DNA of 64,000 nt from JBEBSD01 sp040394475 (GTDB taxonomy: Bacteria > Bacteroidota > Bacteroidia > Cytophagales > Spirosomataceae), in NCBI GenBank assembly GCA_040394475.1, contig JBEBSD010000001.1, positions 124,001-188,000 on the forward strand. Direction: 5' to 3'. The notes under the pieces are model-generated. The model was given only the letters and a program-made list of their open reading frames with translations, was not told the DNA's origin and searched no databases. Below are positions 34,126 to 43,161 of this stretch, piece by piece. The position numbers and the translations under genes are program-made. Within the stretch, counting starts at the first letter, position 1. Each line of letters starts with the position of its first letter.

Positions 34126-35433
34126 ATGGCCTCCTTCAAAATCATTGGAGACAAGCGCCTGAAAGGTGAAATCTTTCCTCAGGGCGCTAAGAATGAAGCT
34201 TTGCAAATACTGTGCGCAGTGCTGCTGACAAGCGAGCCGGTAACCATTCATAATATTCCCGACATCCGTGATGTCAATCAGCTGATCAAGCTGTTGGAAG
34301 ATATGGGGGTTCGCCGGAGCCGCCTGAGTGATTCGTCTGTGCAGTTCCAGGCGGATAACGTGGATATGGATTACCTGGAAACGGCGCATTTCCGCGAAAA
34401 AGCCGCCGCCCTCCGTGGGTCGGTCATGCTGCTGGGCCCGTTGCTGGCTCGTTTCAGAAAGGGAAGTATACCACGCCCGGGAGGCGATAAAATTGGCCGC
34501 AGAAGGCTGGATACGCACTTTATAGGATTTGAGAAATTAGGGGCTCACTTCACCTATGAAGGGGATGAAGGCGGCTTTTTCAAAGTGAGTACCACCGGGC
34601 TGAAGGGGGCTTATATGCTGCTCGACGAAGCTTCTGTGACCGGTACGGCTAATATTGTAATGGCTGCGGTGATGGCCGAGGGAACTACGACCATCTATAA
34701 TGCTGCCTGTGAACCCTATTTACAGCAGCTGTGTACGATGCTGAACCGGATGGGCGCCCGGATTTCGGGAGTCGGATCCAATTTGCTCACGATTGAAGGA
34801 GTCGGATCGCTGCGGGGAACCGAACACACCATGCTTCCGGATATGATCGAAATCGGGAGCTTCATCGGACTCGCCGCCATGACACAGTCCGAAATTACCA
34901 TTAAAAACTGCCAGGTTGCAAAGCTGGGGATTATTCCGGAGGTTTTCGGACGGTTGGGAATCCGGATGGAGTTCCGCGGAGATGATATTTATGTGCCGGC
35001 CCAGGAACATTACCAGATCGCGTCGTTTCTGGACGGATCGACGATGACGGTATCGGATGCCCCCTGGCCCGGGTTTACACCGGATTTGCTCAGTATCGTG
35101 CTGGTGACGGCCATACAGGCGCAGGGAACGGTGCTGATTCATCAGAAGATGTTCGAAAGCCGCTTGTTTTTCGTCGACAAACTCATCGACATGGGGGCGC
35201 AGATCATCCTTTGTGATCCGCATCGGGCTACGGTGATCGGGCTTAACCGGACTTCCCAGTTGCGCGGTATCCGCATGACTTCTCCGGATATCCGCGCAGG
35301 GGTGGCACTGCTGATTGCAGCGTTATCGGCCCGTGGTGTGAGCGTAATCGATAATGTGGAACAGATCGACCGCGGATACCAGTTCATCGACACGCGTCTC
35401 AATGCTCTCGGAGCAGAAATTGAACGGGTATAA
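34126..35433 (+). CDS. murA: UDP-N-acetylglucosamine 1-carboxyvinyltransferase
   Basis: A 435-aa cytoplasmic enzyme that transfers enolpyruvate from PEP to UDP-GlcNAc, the first committed step of peptidoglycan synthesis. The EPSP-synthase fold and the motif GAKNEALQILCAVLL are clear. The catalytic loop reads RPGGDKIGRRRLDTH, with Asp121 where most MurA have the general-acid Cys (Cys115 in E. coli). Cys-to-Asp at this site keeps activity and removes the residue alkylated by fosfomycin, as known for Mycobacterium and Chlamydia MurA. Natural fosfomycin insensitivity of this target is therefore predicted. Confidence 0.96.
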   Translation: MASFKIIGDKRLKGEIFPQGAKNEALQILCAVLLTSEPVTIHNIPDIRDVNQLIKLLEDMGVRRSRLSDSSVQFQADNVDMDYLETAHFREKAAALRGSVMLLGPLLARFRKGSIPRPGGDKIGRRRLDTHFIGFEKLGAHFTYEGDEGGFFKVSTTGLKGAYMLLDEASVTGTANIVMAAVMAEGTTTIYNAACEPYLQQLCTMLNRMGARISGVGSNLLTIEGVGSLRGTEHTMLPDMIEIGSFIGLAAMTQSEITIKNCQVAKLGIIPEVFGRLGIRMEFRGDDIYVPAQEHYQIASFLDGSTMTVSDAPWPGFTPDLLSIVLVTAIQAQGTVLIHQKMFESRLFFVDKLIDMGAQIILCDPHRATVIGLNRTSQLRGIRMTSPDIRAGVALLIAALSARGVSVIDNVEQIDRGYQFIDTRLNALGAEIERV

Positions 35434-35438
35434 CCGGA

Positions 35439-36287
35439 TCAGCGCCCTTTGTAAACGCAGGAGGCGTTGTCGGAGCTGACAAAATAGGACTTGTAGTTTT
35501 CGGCCCGGGGATCTGTGCAGCCTTCCAGGTTCAGGATTTCCACCTTCCGGAATTCCACCGGATGGCTTTCACTCTGGAGCGAAATACTTCCCCGGCTCAG
35601 CAGCTTCCCGTCTACCTTCAGAGCGGCGTCATGACCACTCACGGATCCTCCCCCCACCTGCGGTTTGTTGTAGGCCAGTACGAGTTCTCCATTGGCAAAA
35701 TGCTGAATGAGGGAATCGCCCAGGACCAGGATTTCCGCGCGTACCCACTGATCACCCGCGTAGGTTTGCGACGTAGAATTGATGCAATGGGCCGTTACAA
35801 GTTTGCCGTCCATTTCAACATTGGTTCCAGGGGTGCATAAATTACAGGTGGTCCTTTTTTTGTCATTCCCTCCCAGCAGCTGTACTTCAATTGATATCGG
35901 AAAATCCTGCCCTTTTCCCATGCTTGCCGCAGGCTGCCCGTGGATCATCACCCCGCTGTTGCGCCAGGCCCATCCTTCTCCGCCGGGAGCTTGTTCCCCG
36001 ACAAACCGGTATTCCACCACCAGCCGGTAGTAGCTGTAATCCTTTTTGTAGAAAATGTGCCCGTACTGCTGTTTGAAGTCTTCGTACTGGTCATAGCGGA
36101 CAACCATCTTCCCGTCTTCCACCCGGAAGGTGTTGAGGTAGTTGTCGTTCAGCTCCCGCCCACGGATTTTAATATCCCACCCGTCCAGGTTTTCACCGTT
36201 AAAAAGAGGCTCCCAGACTTCGGCGTCTTGCTGACCGAAACCCAGCGTCGCCAGGAGTGTAAAAATAACCAACAGGCAGTAGTTCAT
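35439..36287 (-). CDS. DUF1080 secreted protein, second member
   Basis: A 282-aa exported protein (signal peptide MNYCLLVIFTLLATLGFG) with the DUF1080 jelly-roll domain (about 25-255; WEPLFNGENLDGWDIKI at the front, WAWRNSGVMIHGQ, VEFRKVEILNLEG near the end). A Cys-containing tail follows (CTDPRAENYKSYFV..ASCVY). The family includes 3-keto-disaccharide hydrolases. It is more complete at the N-terminus than the member at 20869-21603. It converges on murA with 5 bp between the genes. Confidence 0.9.
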   Translation of the reverse strand: MNYCLLVIFTLLATLGFGQQDAEVWEPLFNGENLDGWDIKIRGRELNDNYLNTFRVEDGKMVVRYDQYEDFKQQYGHIFYKKDYSYYRLVVEYRFVGEQAPGGEGWAWRNSGVMIHGQPAASMGKGQDFPISIEVQLLGGNDKKRTTCNLCTPGTNVEMDGKLVTAHCINSTSQTYAGDQWVRAEILVLGDSLIQHFANGELVLAYNKPQVGGGSVSGHDAALKVDGKLLSRGSISLQSESHPVEFRKVEILNLEGCTDPRAENYKSYFVSSDNASCVYKGR

Positions 36288-36333
36288 AGCGAAGAAATGA
36301 AAAGACGAAAAAGCGAAAATACAAAAACCCCGG

Positions 36334-36798
36334 TTACAGCTTCAATTCGGTAGTGGATTTAATTTCTCCCATTACAAACTGGCTTTGGGTGCTGCCGATA
36401 ATGTTCTCCAGGGATCCCAGTTTTTCCATCAGGAAATTCTGGTACTCCGGCATGTCTTCTACTACCACCTTGAGGAGGAAGTCATAATCCCCCGAAATGT
36501 TCAGGCATTCCAGTACTTCCGGATACCCGGAAATTGCCTGTACGAAACGTTCTCCCATAGCCCGTGAATGTTCCTTCAGGGCAATATTACAGATGACCAT
36601 CAGTTTCTTGCCTACCTTTTCTCTGTCTACAAGTGCCACGTATTTCTTGATAATCCCTTCCTTTTCCAGCTTTCGGACGCGTTCGTATACCGGGGTGTAG
36701 GATAAATTAATCATTTCCGAAAGTTCCCTGGTTTTTAAGGTAGCATTTTGTTGCAATAAACGGAGAATAGACCGGTCGGTATCGTCCAGAGTCGCCAT
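36334..36798 (-). CDS. Lrp/AsnC family transcriptional regulator
   Basis: A 154-aa regulator with an N-terminal winged HTH (LDDTDRSILRLLQQNATLKTRELSEMINLSYTPVYERVRKLEKEGII) and a C-terminal RAM effector domain (about 65-145; GDYDFLLKVVVEDMPEYQNF). The start MATLDD is the family-typical one; the longer reading crosses A+T-rich promoter-like sequence. It diverges from metH over about 330 bp, so it may respond to an amino acid such as methionine or regulate metH. That link is inference from position. Confidence 0.92.
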   Translation of the reverse strand: MATLDDTDRSILRLLQQNATLKTRELSEMINLSYTPVYERVRKLEKEGIIKKYVALVDREKVGKKLMVICNIALKEHSRAMGERFVQAISGYPEVLECLNISGDYDFLLKVVVEDMPEYQNFLMEKLGSLENIIGSTQSQFVMGEIKSTTELKL

Positions 36799-36922
36799 AG
36801 ATAGTATTTGGAATAAGGTTGGATTTTTGTCTCGATTGAAGATTATGATTGGAACAAACCGGATAATATTAGATAAAAAAACTAATAATTTCAAAAAAGA
36901 CAAATGGAATGTTGTAACTATG

Positions 36923-36930
36923 TAATTTTG
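36923..36930 (+). promoter_or_regulatory. Putative metH -7 promoter element
   Basis: TAATTTTG followed by C fits the Bacteroidota -7 consensus. A transcript starting just after it would have a leader of about 195 nt before metH. Confidence 0.5.
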
Positions 36931-37130
36931 CCCCTGTACGGCAGCTCCTCCGGGCACTGGGCAAAGGGGCAGTATGGGTCAAAAAAGCAGCTCCAATCCC
37001 TCTTCCGGCGGAACGGACCAGGGGATGTATCCATCGGGATGCAAAAGGAAATATAGCGAAAATTTCGGGAATAACCAACCCGTACTGTAAATTGGAAACT
37101 TGTCAGAAGCGTGAACAGCGCACGTAATAT

Positions 37131-40100
37131 ATGGAAAGTATCAGGCAGTTGTTAAAGGACCGTATCCTGGTTTTGGATGGTGCTATGGGAACAATGATCC
37201 AGCAGTACCAGCTGCAGGACGAAGATTACCGCGGAGAGCGTTTTAAGGATTGGCCTCAGGACGTGAAAGGGAACAATGATTTGCTTTCGATCACACGACC
37301 CGATATCATCAGGGAAATTCATGCCGCTTATTTTGAGGCAGGGGCGGATATTGCCGAAACCAATTCCTTCTCAGGGACCGCTATCGCCATGGCAGATTAC
37401 GGGATGGAGGAACTGGTGTATGAACTGAATTTCGAATCGGCCCGGATTGCACGGGAGGTGGCCGATGAATTCACGGTGCGCGAACCGCAAAAGCCGCGAT
37501 TCGTGGCCGGTTCCATGGGGCCCACCAACCGGACGGCCTCCTTGTCTCCGGATGTCAATAATCCGGGATTCAGGGCGATTACCTTCGATCAGCTGGTGGA
37601 AGCCTATTACGAACAGGTGCGGGGATTGACCGACGGCGGGGCAGACTTGCTGCTGGTGGAAACAATCTTTGATACGCTGAATGCCAAGGCGGCTTTGTTT
37701 GCAATTGATCTCTTTTTTGAAGATGCCCGGAAGGGCATCATAACGCCGCTACCTTCCTGGAAATGGAACGGGAAGGAGGCGCTTCCGATCATGGTTTCCG
37801 GGACCATTACAGACGCTTCCGGAAGGACGCTTTCGGGGCAAACCACGGAAGCGTTCCTTACATCCGTCTCCCACCTGCCGCTGTTGTCGGTAGGGCTGAA
37901 TTGTGCCCTGGGAGCGGACCTGATGCGGCCTTATATCCAGATCCTCGCTGCTAAATCTCCTTATCCGACCTCGGCCCACCCCAACGCAGGACTGCCGAAC
38001 GAAATGGGGGAGTACGATGAATCTCCCGAGCAGATGGGGGCGACTATTGAAGGATTCCTGAAAGAGGGGCTGTTGAATATCATCGGCGGGTGCTGCGGCA
38101 CCACACCGGCGCACATCCGGGTTATTGCGGACCTGGCCGGGCGTTACAAGGTGCGGGAGCTGCCTCCCGGCGTACATGACATGAGGCTGTCGGGCCTGGA
38201 ACCGGTAGCCATTAACGAGCTGTCCAATTTCGTCAATATCGGTGAACGCTGTAATGTGACGGGATCTAAGAAGTTTGCCCGTCTGGTCCGGGAAGGAAAA
38301 TATGAGGAGGCGCTGAGCATTGCACGCGACCAGGTGGAAAACGGGGCGCAGGTATTGGATATTAACCTGGATGAGGGGATGATCGACGGGGTAGAGGCCA
38401 TGAGGACTTTTGTCAACCTGATTGCCGCTGAACCGGATATTTCCAAAGTACCGCTGATGATTGATTCCTCGAAATGGGAAGTGATCGAATCCGGACTGAA
38501 ATGTGTACAGGGAAAATCGATCGTGAACTCGATCTCCCTGAAAGAGGGGGAGGCTAAATTTATGGAGTTGGCGCGGACGGTACTGCGGTACGGTGCGGCG
38601 GTAGTCGTGATGGCATTTGATGAGGAAGGACAGGCGGACAACTATGAGCGGCGGATCGAAATCTGTGAAAGGGCGTACCGGATTTTGGTCGATAAAGTAG
38701 GTTTTCCACCGGAGGACATCATTTTTGACCCCAATATTCTTACCGTGGCTACGGGCATGGAGGAGCACAATAATTATGCGGTTGATTTTATCAGGGCCGT
38801 CCGGTGGATCAAGGAACATTTACCTTATGTAAAAGTGTCGGGGGGAGTCTCCAATGTCTCCTTCAGCTTCCGGGGGAACGAGCCGGTCAGGGAAGCGATC
38901 CATACAGCCTTTTTGTACCATGCGGTCGGGGCAGGGCTGGATATGGGGATTGTCAATGCGGGGCAAATCGGTATTTATGATGAAATTCCGAAGGAAACGC
39001 TCGTGTTGGTAGAAGATGTTTTGCTGAACCGTCGCCCGGATGCAACCGAGCGCCTGGTGACCTTTGCCGAGACGGTCAAGGGAAAAGGAAAATCCCAGTC
39101 CGGCCCCGACCTGAGCTGGCGCCAGCTCCCGGTGAAGGAGCGGATTGCACAGGCCCTGGTAAAAGGGAATGCCGATTATATTGAGGAAGATGCAGAGGAA
39201 TGCAGACTCCTGGTCGACCGGCCGCTGGATGTGATCGAAGGCCCCCTGATGGATGGCATGAGTATTGTCGGAGACCTGTTCGGGGCGGGTAAAATGTTTT
39301 TACCCCAGGTGGTGAAATCGGCCAGGGTTATGAAAAAGGCAGTTGCCTACCTGCAACCCTTCATTGAAGCCGAAAAACAGGACGGAATAACGACTGTCGG
39401 GAAAGTACTGATGGCGACGGTGAAGGGGGATGTCCATGATATCGGGAAAAACATCGTGGGAGTAGTACTCGGCTGTAATAATTATGAGATTGTAGACCTG
39501 GGGGTGATGGTCCCCACGGATAAAATCCTGCGTATCGCCCGGGAAGAAAACGTGGATATTATCGGGCTGTCCGGCCTGATAACCCCTTCGCTGGATGAGA
39601 TGGTGGGAGTGGCCAAGGAAATGGAACGTCAGGGCTTCCAAACGCCGTTGCTGATCGGAGGGGCAACTACTTCCCGTATCCATACCGCTGTGAAAATCGA
39701 TCCGCATTATTCAGGGCCGGTGATCCATGTGCTCGATGCTTCCCGGTCGGTTCCGGTAGCAGGCCGGCTGCTCCAGAGTGAGGAAAGTAAAACAACGGTC
39801 TTAAGTGAGTTCAAGGCAGAGTATGCCAGGCTGAGAGAGGACCATGCCCGGAGAAAGACGGAAAAGGCGCAGCTGTCCCTGGCGGATTCAAGAGCGAATA
39901 AGGCAATGATCGACTGGGAATCGTTCGTGCCGGTACAACCAACTTTCCTGGGGGTGCGGCGATTTGAGAACTATGACCTGGCAGCAATTGCAGCATACAT
40001 TGACTGGACTCCTTTTTTCCAGACCTGGCAGCTCCATGGGAAATACCCCAAAATATTTGAAGACGAACTGGTCGGGGACGAAGCCAGAAAGCTCTTTAAC

Positions 40101-40898
40101 GATGCACAGGCGATGCTTAGGGAACTGATTGCAACCCAGGCGTTGGGAGCAAATGCCGTCATTGGTTTCTGGCCGGCCCGTTCGGACACGGATGACCTGA
40201 TCCTTTACAGGCATTCGGAATCGGTACAGGAGGTGGTGTGTGAAAAGCATGGTACCCATCGCCAGGTGACGTATGCGGTTGAAAACGAATCCTTTGCCCG
40301 GTTGCACCACCTGCGCCAGCAAAATCAGAAGGCTCCGGGACTCCCCAACTATTGCCTGTCTGATTTTATTGCACCGGTAGGCGGACAACCCGATTACATT
40401 GGCGGATTTGCCGTGACGGCAGGGATAGGGATCGAAAAATTACTGGAAAAATACGAAAGGGACCACGACGACTATAGCAGTATCATGGTGAAATCGTTGG
40501 CGGACCGCCTGGCCGAAGCCTTTGCCGAACTGATGCACGAACGGGTCCGGAAGGAATTCTGGGGCTATGCAGGAGCAGAGGATTTGAGTAATGAAGAACT
40601 GATCAGGGAAGCCTATAAGGGCATTCGCCCGGCCCCGGGATACCCGGCCTGTCCCGACCACACGGAAAAACGAACGCTCTTTGACCTGCTGCATGCAGAG
40701 AAATCTGATATTGTCCTGACCGACAGCTATGCCATGTACCCGGCCAGCTCTGTAAGCGGCTGGTATTTTGCCCATCCGGAAAGCCGCTATTTCCCGGTCG
40801 GAAAAATCCGGAAGGACCAGGTGGAAGACTACGCAGCACGCAAAGGGATGTCGGTAGACGATACGGAACGCTGGCTCGCTCCTTTGTTGGGCTATTGA
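37131..40898 (+). CDS. metH: Cobalamin-dependent methionine synthase
   Basis: A full-length four-module enzyme of 1255 aa that methylates homocysteine using 5-methyltetrahydrofolate via cobalamin. The homocysteine domain (about 1-330) has the zinc ligands Cys258 (GLNCALG) and Cys321/Cys322 (GGCCGTTP). The pterin-binding domain spans about 350-620 (FVNIGERCNVTGSKKF, VSGGVSNVSFSFRGN). The cap and B12 domain spans about 650-900, with the cobalt-ligand His near residue 769 in GDVHDIGKN. The C-terminal reactivation domain binds SAM (about 925-1250; RPAPGYPACPDH). No SAM or cobalamin riboswitch consensus is recognised in the long leader. Diverges from Lrp. Confidence 0.97.
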   Translation: MESIRQLLKDRILVLDGAMGTMIQQYQLQDEDYRGERFKDWPQDVKGNNDLLSITRPDIIREIHAAYFEAGADIAETNSFSGTAIAMADYGMEELVYELNFESARIAREVADEFTVREPQKPRFVAGSMGPTNRTASLSPDVNNPGFRAITFDQLVEAYYEQVRGLTDGGADLLLVETIFDTLNAKAALFAIDLFFEDARKGIITPLPSWKWNGKEALPIMVSGTITDASGRTLSGQTTEAFLTSVSHLPLLSVGLNCALGADLMRPYIQILAAKSPYPTSAHPNAGLPNEMGEYDESPEQMGATIEGFLKEGLLNIIGGCCGTTPAHIRVIADLAGRYKVRELPPGVHDMRLSGLEPVAINELSNFVNIGERCNVTGSKKFARLVREGKYEEALSIARDQVENGAQVLDINLDEGMIDGVEAMRTFVNLIAAEPDISKVPLMIDSSKWEVIESGLKCVQGKSIVNSISLKEGEAKFMELARTVLRYGAAVVVMAFDEEGQADNYERRIEICERAYRILVDKVGFPPEDIIFDPNILTVATGMEEHNNYAVDFIRAVRWIKEHLPYVKVSGGVSNVSFSFRGNEPVREAIHTAFLYHAVGAGLDMGIVNAGQIGIYDEIPKETLVLVEDVLLNRRPDATERLVTFAETVKGKGKSQSGPDLSWRQLPVKERIAQALVKGNADYIEEDAEECRLLVDRPLDVIEGPLMDGMSIVGDLFGAGKMFLPQVVKSARVMKKAVAYLQPFIEAEKQDGITTVGKVLMATVKGDVHDIGKNIVGVVLGCNNYEIVDLGVMVPTDKILRIAREENVDIIGLSGLITPSLDEMVGVAKEMERQGFQTPLLIGGATTSRIHTAVKIDPHYSGPVIHVLDASRSVPVAGRLLQSEESKTTVLSEFKAEYARLREDHARRKTEKAQLSLADSRANKAMIDWESFVPVQPTFLGVRRFENYDLAAIAAYIDWTPFFQTWQLHGKYPKIFEDELVGDEARKLFNDAQAMLRELIATQALGANAVIGFWPARSDTDDLILYRHSESVQEVVCEKHGTHRQVTYAVENESFARLHHLRQQNQKAPGLPNYCLSDFIAPVGGQPDYIGGFAVTAGIGIEKLLEKYERDHDDYSSIMVKSLADRLAEAFAELMHERVRKEFWGYAGAEDLSNEELIREAYKGIRPAPGYPACPDHTEKRTLFDLLHAEKSDIVLTDSYAMYPASSVSGWYFAHPESRYFPVGKIRKDQVEDYAARKGMSVDDTERWLAPLLGY

Positions 40899-40933
40899 AG
40901 GTGGCCCATGCGATGAGCGAGCGGAGCGCACTG

Positions 40934-41012
40934 CTGTCAGCCATCGGCTATCAGCTGTCAGCAAATACGATGGGTGGATGGGTGAGCGGAGTCGAACACA
41001 GGAGCCGAACCC
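40934..41012. repeat. 79-bp dispersed repeat, copy 1
   Basis: It aligns without gaps to 57951-58029 with 8 mismatches, and in part to the reverse complement of 58803-58848. The core is ACGATGGGTGG and GAGTCGAAC. It lies downstream of metH. Confidence 0.85.
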
Positions 41013-41109
41013 AGTAAGCTGAGCCAGGGAGCATCATGATGACTTCAAATACCGGAGAAAATGATCCGGTGTAACGCAGGATTTTCAGGATAACCGGATT
41101 CCGCGACTT

Positions 41110-42111
41110 TTAGAAGACGCACCGGAAACCAAGGTTATTGCTGCCGCTCGTAACTTCTCCTTTTCCGCGGCTGCCGGCCTTGTACCGGATGCAGTATTGA
41201 TCACTGCACAAGAATGAGCCGCCCCGCTGAACCCGTTTGACGAGACCGGGTTCATCCGGATCATAGCTGTCGGAAGGGCCTTTGGGATTGTGACGCTCGC
41301 TTTTGACGTAATAATCAGGACGGTAGAGGTCGGCGCACCATTCCCATACATTCCCTTCCATATCATACAGGCCATAGCCATTCGGAGCAAAGGATTTTAC
41401 AGGAGAAGTGCTCGCGTAACCATCTTCCAGCAGGTTGTGATGCGGAAAATCACCTTGAAAAATATTGGCGGCCCACTGGTTGCCGGGTTTTAATTCCGAA
41501 CCCCAGTAGTAGCGTTGGTTTCCCTGACTGCCCTGAGCGGCAAATTCCCATTCGGCTTCGGTAGGCAGCCGTTTGCCCGCCCATCGGGCATACGCGGCTG
41601 CATCCTCGTAGCAAACATGCACAACCGGGTGGTTTTCCCTGCCATCAAGGTTACTGGAGGGGCCTTCCGGATAGTTCCAGCTGGCTCCGGATACATAGGT
41701 CCACCACTGTAAAGGATTGTCCAGGGCGACCGGCTGGGAGGGTGGAGTGAATACCGCCGAGCCCGGCACCAGTTTGTCGGGCGGGACTCCCGGATAATCG
41801 GCAGGATTGAGGGGGCGTTCCGCTATGGTTTTGTACCCGGTTGCTGCTACAAAAGCGGCAAATTGTGCATTCGTCACTTCGGTGGCATCCATCCAGAAGC
41901 CGGTAACGGTTACTTCATGAACAGGCCGGGCATCCGTGAATTCGTCGTTGCCCATCAGGAATGTTCCGCCCGGAATGTAAACCATCCCGGCAGTGTCGGC
42001 TTTAACAGTAGTAGTAGTGACCTCGGCCTCTTCCTGGTTTTGCGGGGTAGACTGGCAGCCGCTGATCCAGAGCAGGCAGGCGCAAGCTAGCAGTGAGGTA
42101 ATTGTTTTCAT
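41110..42111 (-). CDS. Formylglycine-generating-type enzyme (SUMF1/FGE family), lipoprotein
   Basis: A 333-aa exported lipoprotein (lipobox LLWISGC, Cys19) with a complete FGE-sulfatase domain (about 42-333; MVYIPGGTFLMG, DATEVTNAQFAAFV, RLPTEAEWEFAA, GNVWEWCADLY). The end RGGSFLCSDQYC..RYKAGSR..NNLGFRC keeps both cysteines (Cys302, Cys307) at the positions of the copper-binding active-site pair of true FGE. Most bacterial lipoprotein relatives (for example GldJ/GldK types) lack them. It may therefore oxidise a Cys to formylglycine in sulfatases outside the cytoplasm. No sulfatase gene is in the window. It is monocistronic. Confidence 0.9.
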   Translation of the reverse strand: MKTITSLLACACLLWISGCQSTPQNQEEAEVTTTTVKADTAGMVYIPGGTFLMGNDEFTDARPVHEVTVTGFWMDATEVTNAQFAAFVAATGYKTIAERPLNPADYPGVPPDKLVPGSAVFTPPSQPVALDNPLQWWTYVSGASWNYPEGPSSNLDGRENHPVVHVCYEDAAAYARWAGKRLPTEAEWEFAAQGSQGNQRYYWGSELKPGNQWAANIFQGDFPHHNLLEDGYASTSPVKSFAPNGYGLYDMEGNVWEWCADLYRPDYYVKSERHNPKGPSDSYDPDEPGLVKRVQRGGSFLCSDQYCIRYKAGSRGKGEVTSGSNNLGFRCVF

Positions 42112-42378
42112 TTGTATAAAAAGGTTATCAGCTTTCGGCAGTCAGCTATCAGCGGGGCCGCCCAGGCATTTATTCATCGACCGGCCACGTTGGCCGGGCC
42201 ACGTTGGCTTATGTACAATCCGGTCTCCGATAGCCGACCTCCGCTTGCTCATGGTTGTTACCTAATAAACTACCCGGTCATCAGGAATCGTGCGTTGAAT
42301 TTACGAGGTTTCCGGCTTAGTTAAATGGTTTATCGCAGAATGTTCGCAGTTCCGGCATTCAGAGGACAAAAAATTGGT

Positions 42379-42449
42379 TGTCGCGGGGGGAATCGAACCC
42401 CCAAGAAAGATTTTGCAGATCCTCCGCCCTTCCTTTCAGGACACGCGAC
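42379..42449 (-). tRNA. tRNA-Cys (anticodon GCA)
   Basis: Read on the minus strand, the sequence folds as a tRNA. The acceptor stem is GTCGCG / CGCGAC, the D-loop contains GG, and a 5-bp anticodon stem encloses CTGCAAA (anticodon GCA). The T-arm is GGGGG-TTCGATT-CCCCC, followed by discriminator A. CCA is not encoded. About 71 nt. Confidence 0.92.
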
Positions 42450-42820
42450 GATGTAAGCAGACAAACAAAAATAACAGCCGGAACGGATCGAATCTTAAAA
42501 TCCTGTAAAGCTTACCACCCTCTGACGGCATCCGGAAAGAGGCAGAGGCCGGAAGAAATGGGAGTCGGACGCCACCCTGAAAAACCAGTAAAATGCCGGA
42601 AAATGGGTACTCTGAAAAAAAATGGAATTATTTTGAAAAACTACGTGACTATTTTTCATCCAGGGAATTTTTTGAACACCGGGGTCGTTTTAGGAGTATG
42701 TTGTTTAAGTTGAATCTCCAGTTTATCTAATTGAGACGGTACCAGGCTCCAAACAACCCGAATTTCTCCATTCACTCTTCCGGGTTTTATTCACAGATTG
42801 CCGCACCGCAAGTCCAGCTC

Positions 42821-42878
42821 ATTTTTCTCTGTGTCTTCTCCGTGTTTTTCACTCTGTGTGGCTCCGTGTTATTTTTTC
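42821..42878. repeat. CTCTGTGT/CTCCGTGTT repeat, two units
   Basis: Two units of about 24 bp, each beginning CTCTGTGT and ending CTCCGTGTT. This is the same motif as the inner unit of the array at 54437-54733. Confidence 0.75.
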
Positions 42879-43052
42879 ATCTTGTTTAAAGAGCGTGCAG
42901 GCCCTACCGCCCTCACACCAGCTAAAGGTCAGGAAAAACGGAGCAGGAAGCAGACAAGCAGTAGCTTTGTACTTACCGAATATGAAATGCGCCTGGTGAT
43001 TCTTAACACAAATTTTAAGTTGTAAAAAACTGGTATTCAGTAATAAAATTTG

Positions 43053-43060
43053 TAACTTTG
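43053..43060 (+). promoter_or_regulatory. Putative typA -7 promoter element
   Basis: TAACTTTG followed by C is a good match to TAnnTTTG and lies about 100 bp ahead of the typA start. Confidence 0.6.
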
Positions 43061-43161
43061 CACCCTCTTTTGTAAAAACCAAAATACAATTGCTGCAGGA
43101 AGGGCTTTGAGGCGGTGTTCCCGGACGTTTTTACCTGCAGTAGTTCAACAAAAACAAACAA

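Larger units (their letters stand above)
42450..43161. other. Gene-free 0.7-kb region upstream of typA
   Basis: No reading frame with coding character is seen on either strand. It contains the CTCTGTGT..CTCCGTGTT repeat (42821-42878) and, near its end, the putative typA promoter. A short A/T-rich part around 42620-42680 has no evident structure. Confidence 0.6.

Noticed and set aside
36931..37130. SAM or cobalamin riboswitch ahead of metH
   Set aside because: Neither the SAM-I/SAM-II core nor the B12 box could be recognised by eye; kept only as an unexplained leader.
42378..42713. Open frame of 111 codons overlapping the tRNA
   Set aside because: It runs antisense through tRNA-Cys and has no coding character.
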